Shown here in pieces: positions 22,901-55,956 of a DNA stretch of 64,000 bases. Location: NCBI GenBank assembly GCA_907163375.1, contig CAJQUW010008003.1, forward strand, positions 1-64,000, given 5' to 3'. Origin of the DNA: Prostheceraeus crozeri. Lineage: Eukaryota; Platyhelminthes; Polycladida; Euryleptidae. The notes under the pieces are model-generated. The model made no database searches. It saw nothing but the letters and a program-made list of their open reading frames with translations, and was not told where the DNA came from. Every line of letters begins with the position of its first letter. Position 1 is the first letter of the stretch. Position numbers and translations under genes: made by a program.

Positions 22901-24690
22901 ACGATGGAAACGCCGAGTCCACACCTCAAACAAATGCAAATAATGACAATTCATTTCAATTCTCAAATATATGACACATGATCATTTTCCTCATGAAAAT
23001 AACAAACGCAATGATGAGGAAGCCAAGGGTAAAAAGATGTGGAAAGGCATTTTCAATCGATACAAAATTTAAACAAAAAGATTCGATGAAGTAATCAATA
23101 TCGATTGACGGAATAGAACTGCAGACTGATGGGAATTCATGGAAGTCGGAAATCAATGCTATCTTGATATAACAAGATGACTGCATGACAACTAAATCAG
23201 GCTGAAGAAAACCATCCATTCAACTCGCATCAAAACTATGCATTGTATATTCGAAGAAACATTGGTGACTCTGTAGTGGTCAGCAATAATTTCAAATAGT
23301 CATCCTGTACTATGAACTTTCATCGCAGAAAACGTGCTACAATGCTCAATTCGCCCTCACTACGCCCTTCGGCTTCCACACATAGGTGGTTTATGTTATC
23401 TCATGACAAGATAGCAAAGATCAAGCCTCTACGAGGAATCAAATCTGCAGGGATCTGGAGATCATCACGATTCGTTGTAAATAAAATGTATAAGTCAAAC
23501 TACAATGGCATCTGCCACATGTTATACCGCAATGCGATAATAAGTATTAGAGCAGAGCTTTCGATAAAAGATAAAACTGAACTGAAAGTTGTGTACTGGG
23601 AAAGAGAAGGCACAAAGTAAATAATAATTCCTGCTATAGAAGAGTATAAATAGCAAATGCTTTCAGGAGAGTTTTGAAGGAGCTCTAGATTCGACCATCA
23701 CATCATCAGTGGCACAAATCGACAGGAGGATATAACATGCAATATAACTGCTTACTGAAGAATTCATACATATCATTGTCGTCGTGTGTGAACGTCACTT
23801 GGGTCGCTTCAATTAAGTGCTCAGTTCAGATCTAATGTCATCAGATGACCTATTATTCGAAGAAATACGGCACACAGAGTTCAGCATGTACTGAAAAGCA
23901 GATATCTGAGGTTGCTGAATATTGAACAAACATAGCAATCGATTAAAAGAACCTGAAATTCACAGAAACACCGTCGATTGCAAATGAATAAACTGCTAAC
24001 ATAAAAGGAGACCGATTTTGATAAGAAAGGGTGACTCAAAAGTTTTAATCGGGTTTCAAACTGAGATTTCTCATTAAGTATTAACAACAAAAACTTCTTT
24101 TTTTCACTATGGTGAACTGTTAATAAAATTCTGGCTCTTCCTCTACAGCATAAACAAAAAATTGAGTTTGTACTGTTAATACTAATTCAGAAATCTTGAT
24201 TTGAATCCCGATTAAGACTTTTGAGATCATAAAACAGTACTTCACTAGAACGAATGCGTGCAAACTACAGGTTTTCTCAATAGATTGCCTGAATGACATA
24301 CCTCTATCGCTTTTACATATGTGAATCACAACCAGACATTTAGTGGACACCATATGTGAAGTACCAGTAGTTCAGAACACGAAGATCATAACTAAGATTT
24401 GAACTAACGAAGATTCCTCTAACCAGGAAATTTGTTCCAATTTGAAAATCTTCAAGAACTTTCGTGTAGGAGATAACTTCTCTCAATCGCTTCAGGTTCG
24501 AAGATGAATGTGACTGAGCGACAAATGTGAACACAGCAAAAATATTCCCGGAGACGATTAGAATTCTATGCCCGCTGGAAGGCAAGTTGTGCAGAAGAAG
24601 AAAGCCTTTTCTCCTTCATGAAGCAAAGCCTACAACCGGACGCATTCGTTCTAAATAAGGAAGATTCAATTAAGATATGACAAAATGGGT
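19950..24690. other. Intergenic DNA downstream of the FAK gene
   Basis: About 4.7 kb of A+T-rich sequence with only short chance frames; the longest are 23312-23620 (plus, 102 codons) and 22956-23219 (minus), neither with recognisable motifs. No repeat family is identified. Confidence 0.5.
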
Positions 24691-24694
24691 CCAT

Positions 24695-24700
24695 TTTAAT
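24695..24700 (-). promoter_or_regulatory. Possible polyadenylation signal of the FAK gene
   Basis: ATTAAA on the minus strand, about 120 bases after the stop codon. It is a common variant signal, but such hexamers are frequent in A+T-rich DNA; no canonical AATAAA was noticed nearer the stop. Confidence 0.3.
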
Positions 24701-24816
24701 GCTTGCGGTGTAGCCATAAACGTGATTTCTATGAATTCTCACAGTGAATTTCCCCTATTTGATCTATCACGGAGGTATTTCTACCACGAGAATCTCAGTA
24801 AGCAGTCATGGGAAGA

Positions 24817-44730
<19,914 letters not shown>

Positions 44731-44739
44731 TCATCTGAA

Positions 44740-46210
44740 ACAAAACGATTCTACATATTAGGAAATAGGCATTTAGCTCTTTAACATAGCAGTCAATTCT
44801 GACTCTCAAATGCAAGCATGGAAGATGATACGCTTCTTCGGAAGGACAACAGAATCAGGTTTTGGGTCACCTCAGCACAATCTGCATCGGGAGGAGGGGG
44901 AGGAGCGATTCCTCACTGCTCACAATTACACGACAAACACAGTACAGCATGCGTGCGCCGTATTTGAGGTGGCTTAAGGTGGAGCTTATGCCACAAATAG
45001 CAATTTTAGTCCATCTTTTGAATGTAGGTGCTTGTGGTTTATCTCCCCCACGTTTTCAAAATTGTCTAAAATCCGTGAAAATGAATCAATTGTCATAAAA
45101 CTTTAAGTGAACGTTAGTGAGGATATTTCCTACCCATATGCTAAAACTTATGCAAATCGAACCGTTTTCTGATTTATAGGGTGGCAAATTTCAAGCTTCC
45201 AATTCCCGGGCTGTTTCATCGAATTTACACTTTATTTTTTATATTGACCACATATGTTGTTCCAATTACATCACTAAAAAATTATCCGGACACTTCTCTA
45301 AACTATTTTTATCATTAAATTTGAGACATTTCCTGCTAAAATTTTGCCAGCAAATTTATGTTAGACAATTTGAACGATATTTGACTCTACCGCACTCATT
45401 TTTCAAAAAATGTGAGTTATGTGAGTGGTGTTTCTCAAAGTTTATTGAACTTTCCAACGATCATAAACTACTTCATTATTATCATCTGATTTTTAGATAT
45501 TATGAAATTCTAGTATTTAGCCGAATTTTCAGACTTCAATTTCGAACCTGTTAAGTTAAAGCAACAAATTGCATTTCGACATTTTGAACTGCAGCACATT
45601 CATGACATGAAAGCATACCATGATAACAAAATGCGATGTTAATGTTATAGTACGATGACACATATTTATCAAGAAATACCAACAAGAGAAACCAGAAGAA
45701 CTGCCACACTAACCGAGAACCTTGAAGGCCAGAAGTATTCCATCTTATCATCCTTTTTTGTATCAGTTTACGCAGAAACAATGGACACATGGTAACCGTC
45801 AGTCATTAAATTTGTGTCTGACGTTTCCAGCAGAGTCAGGTATAATACTACAGAATCAAATAGCAACGACAGTGCAGCGCAGTACTACTATGCCTGTATT
45901 GAAGACAATACCATCGGATTAAACCATGGTAGAAGTTTCTTTATCTGGTTTAATTCAACTCACACGTGACTCGTCATTAAATTATTCAATTTGCTTCTTC
46001 ACATTGCACAATAAATTTCGTCAGTTTCCTGTAATTGCTGTTTATTGAAATAATATTAATAACATGCCGACAGCAAATTAAAAAAATGTAGTGTTAATTC
46101 AATTAATAGAGAACACATAGCTTTTGAAAATATCACGTCTCAAAAGGCAATTTGTTACTTCAATCTTGCATGCTTGAAACTTAAGTCTGAAAAATTGCCA
46201 AAAGCAAAAA
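44740..46210. other. Region upstream of the first FAK coding exon
   Basis: About 1.5 kb without recognisable genes. It should contain the upstream intron and perhaps 5' untranslated exon or promoter, but no CpG-rich or TATA-type promoter stands out. Confidence 0.4.
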
Positions 46211-46409
46211 TTATATTGTAAGACCAGAGAGAACGAAGACGTGTGCTGCAAGTTGTGACGCCGCTAATGCGGTGGTCAGCTTTTATTACTAACAATCAAT
46301 CAACAGATATTGATCAATGCATGATCAACACCCCGACACTACCCCCTCAACAAAAAACATTTATATAACAAGTTACAAAAAAACAGCATGACAATCGAAA
46401 TTACAAGGA

Positions 46410-47195
46410 TTAATTTATCCTGCGAAGTCTGCGGATGTTCACAACGTCTCCAGTATCTAATCTTGCCACATTCGATGAAGGTCGACTGATAACTCGATAT
46501 CTTCCGCTGAAGTGAGGCTGCAATGAGTTATGTGTATTCGCTCGGATAGCCACAAATTGACCTGGTTGAGGTCCAGAATAATGTGCTGTTGTTCGGAATC
46601 TGCGGATTGATAGCCAATCACTCGATAGAACTCCTGCTCGACCGTACAGAAGTTGCGAAGGTGACGATTGAAGAGTTGTGCCAGTTCTATTCATGTCATA
46701 GACAGCTCGTTTCAAATTCTGAAGGCAATTTCCGTACACAATGAGACTATCTTTGAGGGTGCGATGAGCTCTTTCGATGGCGCTGTTGCCCTGAGGGTTG
46801 TAAGCGGTTGTTTTTTGTCCTGTAATTTTGTGGCGTTGTAATAGTTCCTTCATAATACTGCTGGCAAATTGCGTACCTCGGTCGGATAGTATCGTTGCTG
46901 GAGGTCCGTAGCGTAGAATCCATTCATTCTCCAGAGTCCGAACACACGTAGAGGCTGAGATATTTGTGAGTGGCACCGCTTCCATCCATCGCGTCGAGTG
47001 ATCCATCATGGTTAAGACATAGCGATGACCACCTCGTTGTACTGGCAGGGGTCCAATTATATCGATAGCCACCATTTCTAAGGGAAGAACATCGGGTGAG
47101 GTTGGTAACTTCACTTTTCTTGGGCGATATCCTGACCCTGACTTCTTCACACATATTGGACAGCCTTCAGTAGATTCGATAATTTGCTTTCGCAT
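46410..47195 (-). pseudogene. gypsy integrase part
   Basis: Integrase core recognised from VAIDIIGPLPVQRGGHRY, TILSDRGTQFASSIMKELL and AYNPQGNSAIERAHRTLKDS, giving the D,D,E arrangement. Part of the broken gypsy element. Confidence 0.86.
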
Positions 47196-47231
47196 ACGAG
47201 GGAACCAGTACCCTGAGTTGAGAATACTTTC

Positions 47232-49220
47232 TCATACTTTTTTCACCGAAAAGTGACCACTATTGTGATGAGATTCAATCATTTCTTTTATTTTTGAGTC
47301 CGGCACAACAATGTTTCCATAATAATATAAGACATCATCTGAATTAATTGAATATCCAGGACAACGACCATTCCGATTTATCATGTCTATCAGATTTCGC
47401 GTTTGTTCATCGACCATTTGCTCGTCCTTCCAGATTGGCATTTCATCGACATTCGAAATCATCACGGCATTCACTGCTTCAGTAGGCAAGAGCCTACTAA
47501 GAATATCGGCACCAATGTTGTCCTTACCAGGCTTGTACAGTAGATCAAATTCAAATTCTTTGAGGACTAATAGATAACGAGCATGACGGCTGTTCGCAGG
47601 AGGTTTCTTTACCATTGATATCAAGGGATTATGGTCCGTGAACACCTGGAACTTCCTTCCGAATACGTAGTTGCGAAAACGACGAATGGCTTCTACCAGA
47701 GCAAGAAATTCCCTATCTGTAGTATAGTAATTGCGCTCCGCATTTGTCAGAGTTCGACTGAAAATTGAAATTGGCCCGTTGGATTGGTACAGAATACCGC
47801 TTATTCCGAGAGCACTTGCGTCGACGTCAATACAGAATGTTTCATCGAAGTTTGGATATCGTCGTAAGATGTCCTTTGCCAAAAGAGATTTCACAAGCTG
47901 GAACCTTTCCTCACATTCTTTGCTCCACTCGAATTTCTTCTTTGCGTTATACAGAGGTGTCATTATCGAATTGAAATAGGGAACATGCTCGGACAAATAA
48001 TTAGCGAATCCACAAAAGTTCTCAGGTTCTTTTTTGTTCGTTGGCGAAGATATGCCTTGGAGCTTGTCAATTTTATTGGGATCAGGACGGATTCCCTCAG
48101 CTGTAACAAGATGGCCTAGGTACACGATCGATGTATAGGCGAAGCTGCACTTCCGAGGATTTAGAGTCAAGTTTGCATTGCGTAGCTTCCATAGGACGTT
48201 CCTCAGGGTAATCAAATGCTCACCCATTGTTTTAGACGCGATTATGATATCATCAACAAATGGTATAAGACCTATATCATTCAATAAGGTCTGAAGTAGT
48301 CTTTGAAAGGACGCCGGGGCATTCTTTAAGCCAAACGGCATAACTTCGAATTGATAAACGTTGTTATTGACCTGGAATGCCGTGAGAGGCTTTGATTCGT
48401 CTTCGAGTTCGATTTGCCAAAAGCCAGATTTGAGGTCTAGGGTAGTAAAATATTTGGAATCTTTTAGCCTGTCTAGCACATCATTGATCAGTGGAATGGG
48501 GAAGCAATCAGATATTATTTTCTCGTTCAGCTTGCGATAGTCAACCACGAACCGATAACCACCATCCTTCTTTTTCACGAGGAAGAATGGTGACAACCAT
48601 GCCGAGTTTGATTCTTTGATAATACCCTTCTGGAGCATATCCTCGATGGCTTCATCAATATGAGATTGCAAATATTGGGGCTGTCTGAAAGGTCGAACTT
48701 TGTGGGGAGATGGATCCTTCAGATGTATTGCATGCTTCACCAAGTGGGTTCTCCCGATGGAATTTGAATCAGAAAATCGGTCGAGGAATTCATGTTGAAG
48801 CAGATTTGTAATCTTACAAACATGGTCTTTTTTCAGATCTTTGTTGATGTCAAAAACCTGCTCGTGAACCGAAGATAAAGATGAATTGGAATACGGACTC
48901 ACCTCAGAAAACAAGAGATCGATTTCATTCTGAGCCAAGAAGTCTCTTCCTAAGATAACTGGGAAATCGCTGTCATCATCCATCACGTAGAAGGTATGGC
49001 GAAATTTTCTACCATTCAGCATGAAGCTTACTTCACATTCTCTTTGAACGACGAAAGTGGCACGCTTGAGCACTGTTCTAAATGGGACTGGCTGAATGTG
49101 TCTCTCTACATAGCACGATAGAGGAATGTGGTGCAGGAGTTGATTGTCATTAACAAATGAGTTCGGTGATCCAGAATCAAGAAGCACTGAAGTCCGATAA
49201 TGGCACGGTAAGATAGTCAC
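47232..49220 (-). pseudogene. gypsy pol part: protease, reverse transcriptase, RNase H
   Basis: A protease-type LLDSGSPNSFVN is followed by reverse transcriptase motifs (WLSPFFLVKKKDGGYRFVVD, PFGLKNAPASFQRLL, FVDDII) and RNase H (YRPGKDN-like YKPGKDNIGADILSR). The order is that of Ty3/gypsy. Part of the broken element above. Confidence 0.88.
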
Positions 49221-49261
49221 TGAAGCGGTAACTGTTCTTGTCGAATTACTAGTACCGCCAA

Positions 49262-49864
49262 CTAGTAACTCCCATTCCAGTTTTTTGACGATTTTCTATT
49301 AATCCATCTACCACGCTGTCCACGTTGCCCGCGCTGAGTGTTGCTGTGCGCAGTGCAGTATCTTGCTATATGATTTATTCCTCCGCATTTGTAACAAATT
49401 ATGGTGTCAGACTGGGTTGAACGACTTGAGACTGCAGCGACTTGTTCAAAGTCGACTACTTGAACAGACGATGTAGCAGCTGTCTGAGGCGCACTGGGCT
49501 GCTCTGTGGGAAGTGTCTTCAAATGGTCAACAACGGTGTTCAATGGTGTCGTGTAATCTCCGTGAATCAACTGGCAAGCAGCCATCTTTAGCGAAGGCGG
49601 AAGAATCGAAATGAATTTTCGTAGCTGAGTCTCCTCGCTGACATCAATGTAGACTGCAGCTTTCTTGATCACAGCACTTAATTCGATGAGATTGTCAGAA
49701 TATTTGTCAGATATTTGAATATATCTCAAAGTTCGAAACAGGATCGACAGGTCGATTTCGCTCAAGCCAAGCACGTCGTATTCTTTCGAAGACAGTATGT
49801 GTGGTCGCACGGTCGTCCCACGGCGAAACAATCTGTAGAATTTCTTCGCATACAAATGCAGCAA
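49262..49864 (-). pseudogene. gypsy gag part with zinc knuckle
   Basis: Ends with CYKCGGINHIARYC, a nucleocapsid zinc knuckle, and a basic arginine/glycine tail. Part of the broken gypsy element. Confidence 0.8.
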
Positions 49865-50039
49865 TAATGTCCTTTATCTTATCCTACTCAACACCTTTCA
49901 GCTTTCAGAATGATAGAAATTGAAGTTTCCAAGTGGCAAAGTCATTGTGTGTTTCCAACATGCGCATCATGGTTATATATTGCTAACAATCAATCAACAG
50001 ATATTGATCAATGCATGATCAACACCCCGACATATATAA

Positions 50040-51590
50040 AAAAATTATAAAACTGTATGAATTAGTTGATGAGATCAAACATTTTGTGATCATTAAAAAT
50101 TACGAAAAATGAATCCTTCTATCGTTGAAAAATCATTCAGATCTCACAAGTAGCTAACGGGATACTGAATGAAGGCCTGGTCATGCGTGCTTGCTAAAAA
50201 AATAGTTAACCGGCTAATTATATGTACATGCCTAATTTAGTTTATTCTTTTATGGTTCTTATTAGTTTCAAAAACATCAGACTTAGTAATAGAAATGTCA
50301 TCAAACGTTTAGTAGGCTGCCAGTCAATCCATCATTCTTGAAATATTTTCTTTGGTCGTCGATTAGTAATGCAGTGCACTTTCTTAATATGTGTACATTG
50401 CGGTTTACAAGTAGAACACATGCATCCAGGTTTGGCAAAGCTGGGCCTTATTTTTCTAGGCATAGGCTAGCAAAATTTACTTGTTAAGTTACCTAGAACG
50501 GTAAATTTATTGACATACTTTTCGCGCTTCTGGTAAAAGCGTAACCGGAACAAAGAGCAAAATCTTTTCCACTAGAAGCTCCAGATTGTTCCAAATCCTA
50601 GCGACCCCGATTTTTGGAAGCAGTGGTCTATTCATAAAACACATTGGTTTGGGTGACCGTCCTGTTATGATTTGCTGTGAGGTTTTCGAACACTTCACTT
50701 TGCTTAACCATTGACTTTTATTCGAAATAACAACGAAAAGTCTGACGCACTTTTCTGTCACTGGCAGCGTTGGTAGAATTTTGTTGGCATGATTTTGGAT
50801 TGATATCTTCCTCCACTTGGTGTGGATGTAGGCATATCAGCAACCTACAGTATTAAATATCGCGATTCTTCCTTAGATTCTTTTATTGCTTAAAAAGTTG
50901 TGCACTTGTAAAACATCTTGCAGTTAATGAAACTGATGACGTGAAGATTAACAATCATTTAGCTGTGACTTTTTTAGCAAGTATATAGAGGCTGCATAAT
51001 TTGCCATACTACGAGTCTGTTGCGAAATCGCACATTAAGCACGTTAAGGAACAAAAATCAAAACGATTTTTTACTACTCCTGTCCATTAATTGCGAGCTT
51101 ATGGCTGTATGCACGAATTATAGTCAACCCAATTATGTAAACGACTTCGATGTGAATAGCCACAAATTGCATTTAAAGGATGCAACGATTACTTTTTTAA
51201 CCATTTGAATGAAGCTAAATTAAAGTTGAATACGCCTTCTGGCACTCGTCGCGATAAGATTTCGGATGGTCTGATGATTTTTTCCCACTGTTTGTCGTCT
51301 CACAACTTTTTTTCGTAGATTCTGTTTGCTATTTCCAACAAATAGCTTTAGAGAGATGATGTTGAAAACCATTGCGTACATATCAATAATTTCCTTAAGC
51401 GAACTGGCTAATGTACAAACTTTATTACAAGAGAAGAATTATAATCTAGAAGTAAATATTTTACAGCGTTATTTTTTTTGCAGAATTTTCACCACTAGCA
51501 CAGCTGCGAGACATTAACGAAGCTAGGGGTTACTCAATGAAAAAGCAATAAATTGTGGTATTCTAAAATACATAAAAGTAAAGGAAAAGA
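50040..51590. other. Unassigned intergenic DNA
   Basis: About 1.5 kb. The only longer frame is 50507-50761 on the minus strand (84 codons), without known motifs. Nothing else seen. Confidence 0.4.
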
Positions 51591-51599
51591 TCTTCTAAT

Positions 51600-52230
51600 C
51601 TTATTGAGCTGTCCCCATCAGAAGCCTGTTGGCACGACTCTTGGAAGTATCAAGGTATATTGTATTGGTCAGAGAAAGTGGTCAAGGGAAGCTGATTCCA
51701 AAGCTGCGACGTGCGAAAAAAGCTTTTCGAGCGATTCACAGTTCTTATTGATAAGATCTCAGGTTTGGGTGCGCACTCATCTACTGCAAAGCTGCTTCTA
51801 CCGAAATAGTATCTGTACAGGAGACTGAGTGAAGCAACATCCCGTCTGACGGAGAGCGACTGCAACTCGTTCAAGAAGGTCAAGATGTGTTTGTCGGGCG
51901 CCGGCCCACATATGACAGCAATACTCCACCAGAGGACCGATAGTGTATTTATGAAGATAGAGGACAGTCTGTGGTGGAAGATAGCAGCTGGCACGTTTGA
52001 GACTACCAATGAGTTGAGCTGCCTGCTTGCTAATGGATTGGATGAACGGTTTACATGACAAGTGTTGCAACCGCCATTCCAAGGAAGGAGATGGAATCTT
52101 GTTCGCTGATCCTATTATCTGATATCCTAATGCTATGATGATCATCATCTCCTGTAGGTTGTGAGTGATCATACTCCTGAGTTTTTGAAGGATTGAAGGA
52201 GACAAACCATTTGGCGCCCTATTCGCGTAT
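51600..52230 (-). mobile_element. LINE fragment, reverse transcriptase C-terminal part
   Basis: Minus-strand phrases WFVSFNPSKTQ (about 52200-52230), IGSLKRASCYLPPQTVLYLH, YTIGPLVEYCCHMWAGAR, RRDVASLSLLYRYYFGRSS and SQLWNQLPL are those of the end of a non-LTR retrotransposon ORF2 of the CR1/Jockey type common in marine invertebrates. A frame change lies near 51890 and the 5' part is missing, as usual for 5'-truncated LINE copies. Old and not active. Confidence 0.85.
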
Positions 52231-52819
52231 ATACATCGAGATATGACGCTTTTAAGTGGGCTAAATAATAATCGTAAATATACTTCATTATCTAAGACAC
52301 GACAATTTCTATAAGAAGTGCATCATTATAAGACTGTGATAAGTCGAAATAAACATAGTTAGTGTTCACTAACGAACGAACACTACTTAATCAAATGTCT
52401 GATGAGTAAAGAAATTAAGCATTATTAAGAAAAATGAAGTCAGAATTAAGAAAGGAAACAAAACCTACATGTACATAGCAATTCAAAGTTTATTGGATGA
52501 AGTCATCCTAACATGGCAAGTTTGTGACTTAAAGCGGTTGCCACTGTAAAGCTTGCTACTGTCTGACTTAAGTCGTTCCTTGGACAGATTCACCTGGCAT
52601 GCTTCTCTGGATGTCATTTACTCGTAGTGTGACCTGAAGATGCGTGTGATGGACGCCCCCGAGATATACCATGGAACTTTTTAAAACAAGCTTGTATTTT
52701 CTCACATAAGTTGTCATTTCTCGGATATGATTGAAATGATATATGAATTCGCCTTACAGAGGTGTGACCGTCGCGACTTAGCAACCGATCACTCAAAATA
52801 CCTGAACCTATTACATTAT

Positions 52820-52915
52820 AGCAATGTTAATACGATGTCTATACGACATTGAAAATGGAGAACGAGCGAAGCGAGAGAGTATAGTCGAGTATTAACATTG
52901 CTATTGCTGAATATA
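52820..52915. repeat. Short inverted repeat AGCAATGTTAATAC
   Basis: AGCAATGTTAATAC near 52823 pairs with GTATTAACATTGCT ending near 52910; between them is GAGCGAAGCGAGAG. Possibly a small MITE. Confidence 0.55.
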
Positions 52916-53380
52916 GGCATCGCGATAAAGCATGGAAATTATATTCAAAACAGATCATATGAATGAATCAGGTAATAGATTTAAAGAGATATGCAACCAA
53001 GATGTCCATGAGATAAATATCTTTGGCATAGAAGTAGGGGAGAGCGGAATGTTATGGGCCACCCCCTGTAAGTCATACTTTCCAACCTGAAAATCAATTT
53101 TCGAACATATGTGAACGAAAACATTGGAAATAAGAACATGTGGTGTTTCTGACTGCATAATCATTTTTTTTTAAATTTTTTATCCCAAATTAGGTTTTTA
53201 CGAGGATGTGAGCGCTCTTTTTTGTAAATGTGTTTTTTCTCTTGAGTAACTCATGCTTGAACACCAATTGAGATTTTGGCTGTGGAGATGCAGAAAGATT
53301 GTTTGATCATCTTCGAGAAAACAAAAACGGTTGGCTGAAATATATTACACATTCTCTAATTATAGTTGATTCTGTACGTA

Positions 53381-54500
53381 CAGTGCACTCTCAATATAAG
53401 AATCACATCGGGAAATAATGCTTTGATTCTTATAACGAGATTAGTATCATAATGAGAGTTATTATTTTATGAGCACTCATGCCTTTTATTTGTACAATGA
53501 TGATACATGTTTCTTTATTAGCAATCAGTATAGATAAATCCTTACGCAACTATTAAATAATATGTTTCTGTGTGGTTCCTATTACCCTCATTATACTTAT
53601 ACACTTAAAGAAAACAAGAAGACAACAGAAACATTATTTTTCAGTTCAGCTTCAACTTCGTCTAAAAAAATCTGATATCTTGCTTTGGTGAAGGCTGTCA
53701 TTGGTTCGTTTTAGGATTTCTTCCTCTATCTTCCTACGGGCTGGGATTGGATACAGTCATCTCCACATCGTGTCATGAGTTCTGATGACGCACATTGTCG
53801 ATTATAATCCATTGGTGTAGTAGGATAACGCAATTGGTGAGAATTTCATTGAATTTCCTTCTCAAGGTTTATCGCGATATCATGACGCTTTTATCTGACG
53901 TCCATTGGCAAATACAATCAATAAAAAGTAGGATTACGCCATTGGTGAGTATTTCAGCCGATGACAGTTTCAGTGTCATTCACTGATTCTTATAACGAAA
54001 GTGCGTCCTTTTTTATTCTTATAACGAGTGGAAAATGCATGATATTTCATACTAATTTGTTGAGTGACTATTTAGACATTGATTCTTATAAAGAAAGTGA
54101 CTTACTAATTATTCTTATAAGGAGCGGAAAAGTTATAACGTTGGATAGGCATGCTTCGGGAAAATGGATCTGATTATAATTCTATATAATAGTATATTCT
54201 TATTCTATATAATTCACTGATTCTTATAACGAAAGTGCGTCCTTTTTTATTCTTATAACGAGTGCAAAATGCATGATATTTCATACTAATTTGTTGAGTG
54301 ACTATTTAGACATTGATTCTTATAAAGTGACTTACTAATTATTCTTATAAGGAGCGGAAAAGTTATAACGTTGGATAGGCATGCTTCGGGAAAATGGATC
54401 TGATTATAATTCTATATAATAGTATATTCTTATTCTATATAATTCTATTGAATTCGAGTTTATTGTTATAACGAGTGATTCTTAAAATGAGAGTTCACTG
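53381..54500. mobile_element. pogo/Tigger-like MITE (1120 bp), TA duplication
   Basis: The ends CAGTGCACTCTCAATATAAG and CAGTGAACTCTCATTTTAAG are inverted (about 23 of 26 positions agree over a slightly longer stretch) and TA stands at 53379-53380 and 54501-54502. CAGT starts with TA duplication are typical of pogo-type Tc1/mariner elements. The interior has many GATTCTTATAACGA words and no transposase. Confidence 0.88.
53978..54441. repeat. 234 bp tandem duplication inside the pogo-like MITE
   Basis: Copy 1 starts at 53978 and copy 2 at 54212, both with ATTCACTGATTCTTATAACG; they are almost identical except for a 4 bp deletion in the second. The near identity shows the duplication is recent or has been homogenised. 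Confidence 0.92.
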
Positions 54501-55956
54501 TATAGTTATGGTGGGGAGTTATGGGTCACCCCAAAATTCACCGCAATACCTTAATAGTCACTAGAAAAATTATATTCTTTCATTCTACTCAAGCATAGCC
54601 ACCAGGAAAACACGTTACCACAGAGTAAGCATACAGTAGGTAGAGTGTCGACTCAAGAAAGCATATGTGTACAGTAAAAATTTTTACATCAAAAGATTCC
54701 GTTTCTGGGGGAGATCACGTTCCTGCGATCAAAAAAATTGTATGAGCAGTTTTTCAAAAACCAAATTTTGCAAATTTATATACTACCGACATGGTATTGA
54801 AATAGGTTACATATCAAAAGGAATGAGTGTTTGCTAATAAGATCTCAACCAAGCGGAAATTAAGCTGATCATCAAGGGAATTTCATGAACCGCATTATAA
54901 TGGAAGTCTCCATGAAAAAGTTGAGATCTTATTGTGTTGTCGTGGCTGAAGTTTCAAGTTTTTAATTCCATTTTCATCGGCATGATTTTATTTTTTTATT
55001 ATTTTGATTTCATGTTTCATTTCTTGAATCTGAATAGTGATGTGGACACATTCAAATCTTTTAAAGTTAATTGATATCATTGTCTTTTATTATGTCATTT
55101 TGCTCTACCAGTGGCAGGTTGTTTGTGATATGATCACGCTCAAGAAAATACTCTTGATTTCTTCAAGGCTACAAAAATTTGCATACCTCACAATTGGAAA
55201 AAAACAACGTTGCTACTGAGCCTCGAGCCTCAATCCGCGCAGAGCCATGTCATTCGCGCAGGCTCACTTAACCGTTAACCAGGAACCCCTACACGCACTT
55301 TTGATAAAAACGAATATGGTTGTGATCCTGGGGGTTGAATCTGACTTTCTTTCTGAGAGAATTTCTCTCTGATATCAATACCGATCGAGCTTAGGCAACG
55401 TGTAATGATGGCAAGAAATCTTAAAATCAAACTTATCTTCCCAATAATAAGTGGTATAGGCCTATATAACTGCAGTTACTAATGGGCCACCAATGTATTA
55501 ATGACCTTGTCCGCTTACCCATACTATACACATGTGTTATATTTGACTGTAATAAAAACAAAGACTTATTGCAAAAAACAAACTATATGCTAACTTTGGA
55601 AATCACTTTGGAAGTCTCATGTTGGTACAAACAACCACACAAAAACTTATGCAATATAAATGTAGCCTACTTGCTGTCTTGCTACCATATATACTCGTAA
55701 TTTGACATCAGAACGTGAAAACAATAACACAAAAACAAGGCTACCCGGAAATATCGAGTTGATTTTCGTTACAATTGGTCGGTATTGATGAATGTTGGAT
55801 GAATAAAGCTGAGCTTGCATTAGATGGATTACTTAAAAGAGAAAATTAGCTTATTTACGTGTACATTAGCTTACACGTATACATGTAGGCTACAGCAATA
55901 ATCTCATCACGAAAATCAACTCATATTTTCTGCTCAGATACAGCATTACACTGAAA

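Larger units (their letters stand above)
46218..50032 (-). mobile_element. Ty3/gypsy LTR retrotransposon fossil
   Basis: Parts on the minus strand: gag with a CCHC knuckle (49262-49864), pol with protease, reverse transcriptase and RNase H (47232-49220) and integrase (46410-47195). A 50 bp segment is repeated exactly at 46289-46338 and 49983-50032 in the same orientation; on the minus strand it begins TGTCGGGGTGTTGATCATGC, as an LTR would. The 3' LTR is probably about 120 bp; the 5' one is only partly present. Broken, with a few breaks, but long frames are kept, so relatively young. Confidence 0.88.

Noticed and set aside
23312-23620. 102-codon open frame as a gene
   Set aside because: No recognisable motif, no splice context and composition like the surrounding intergenic DNA.
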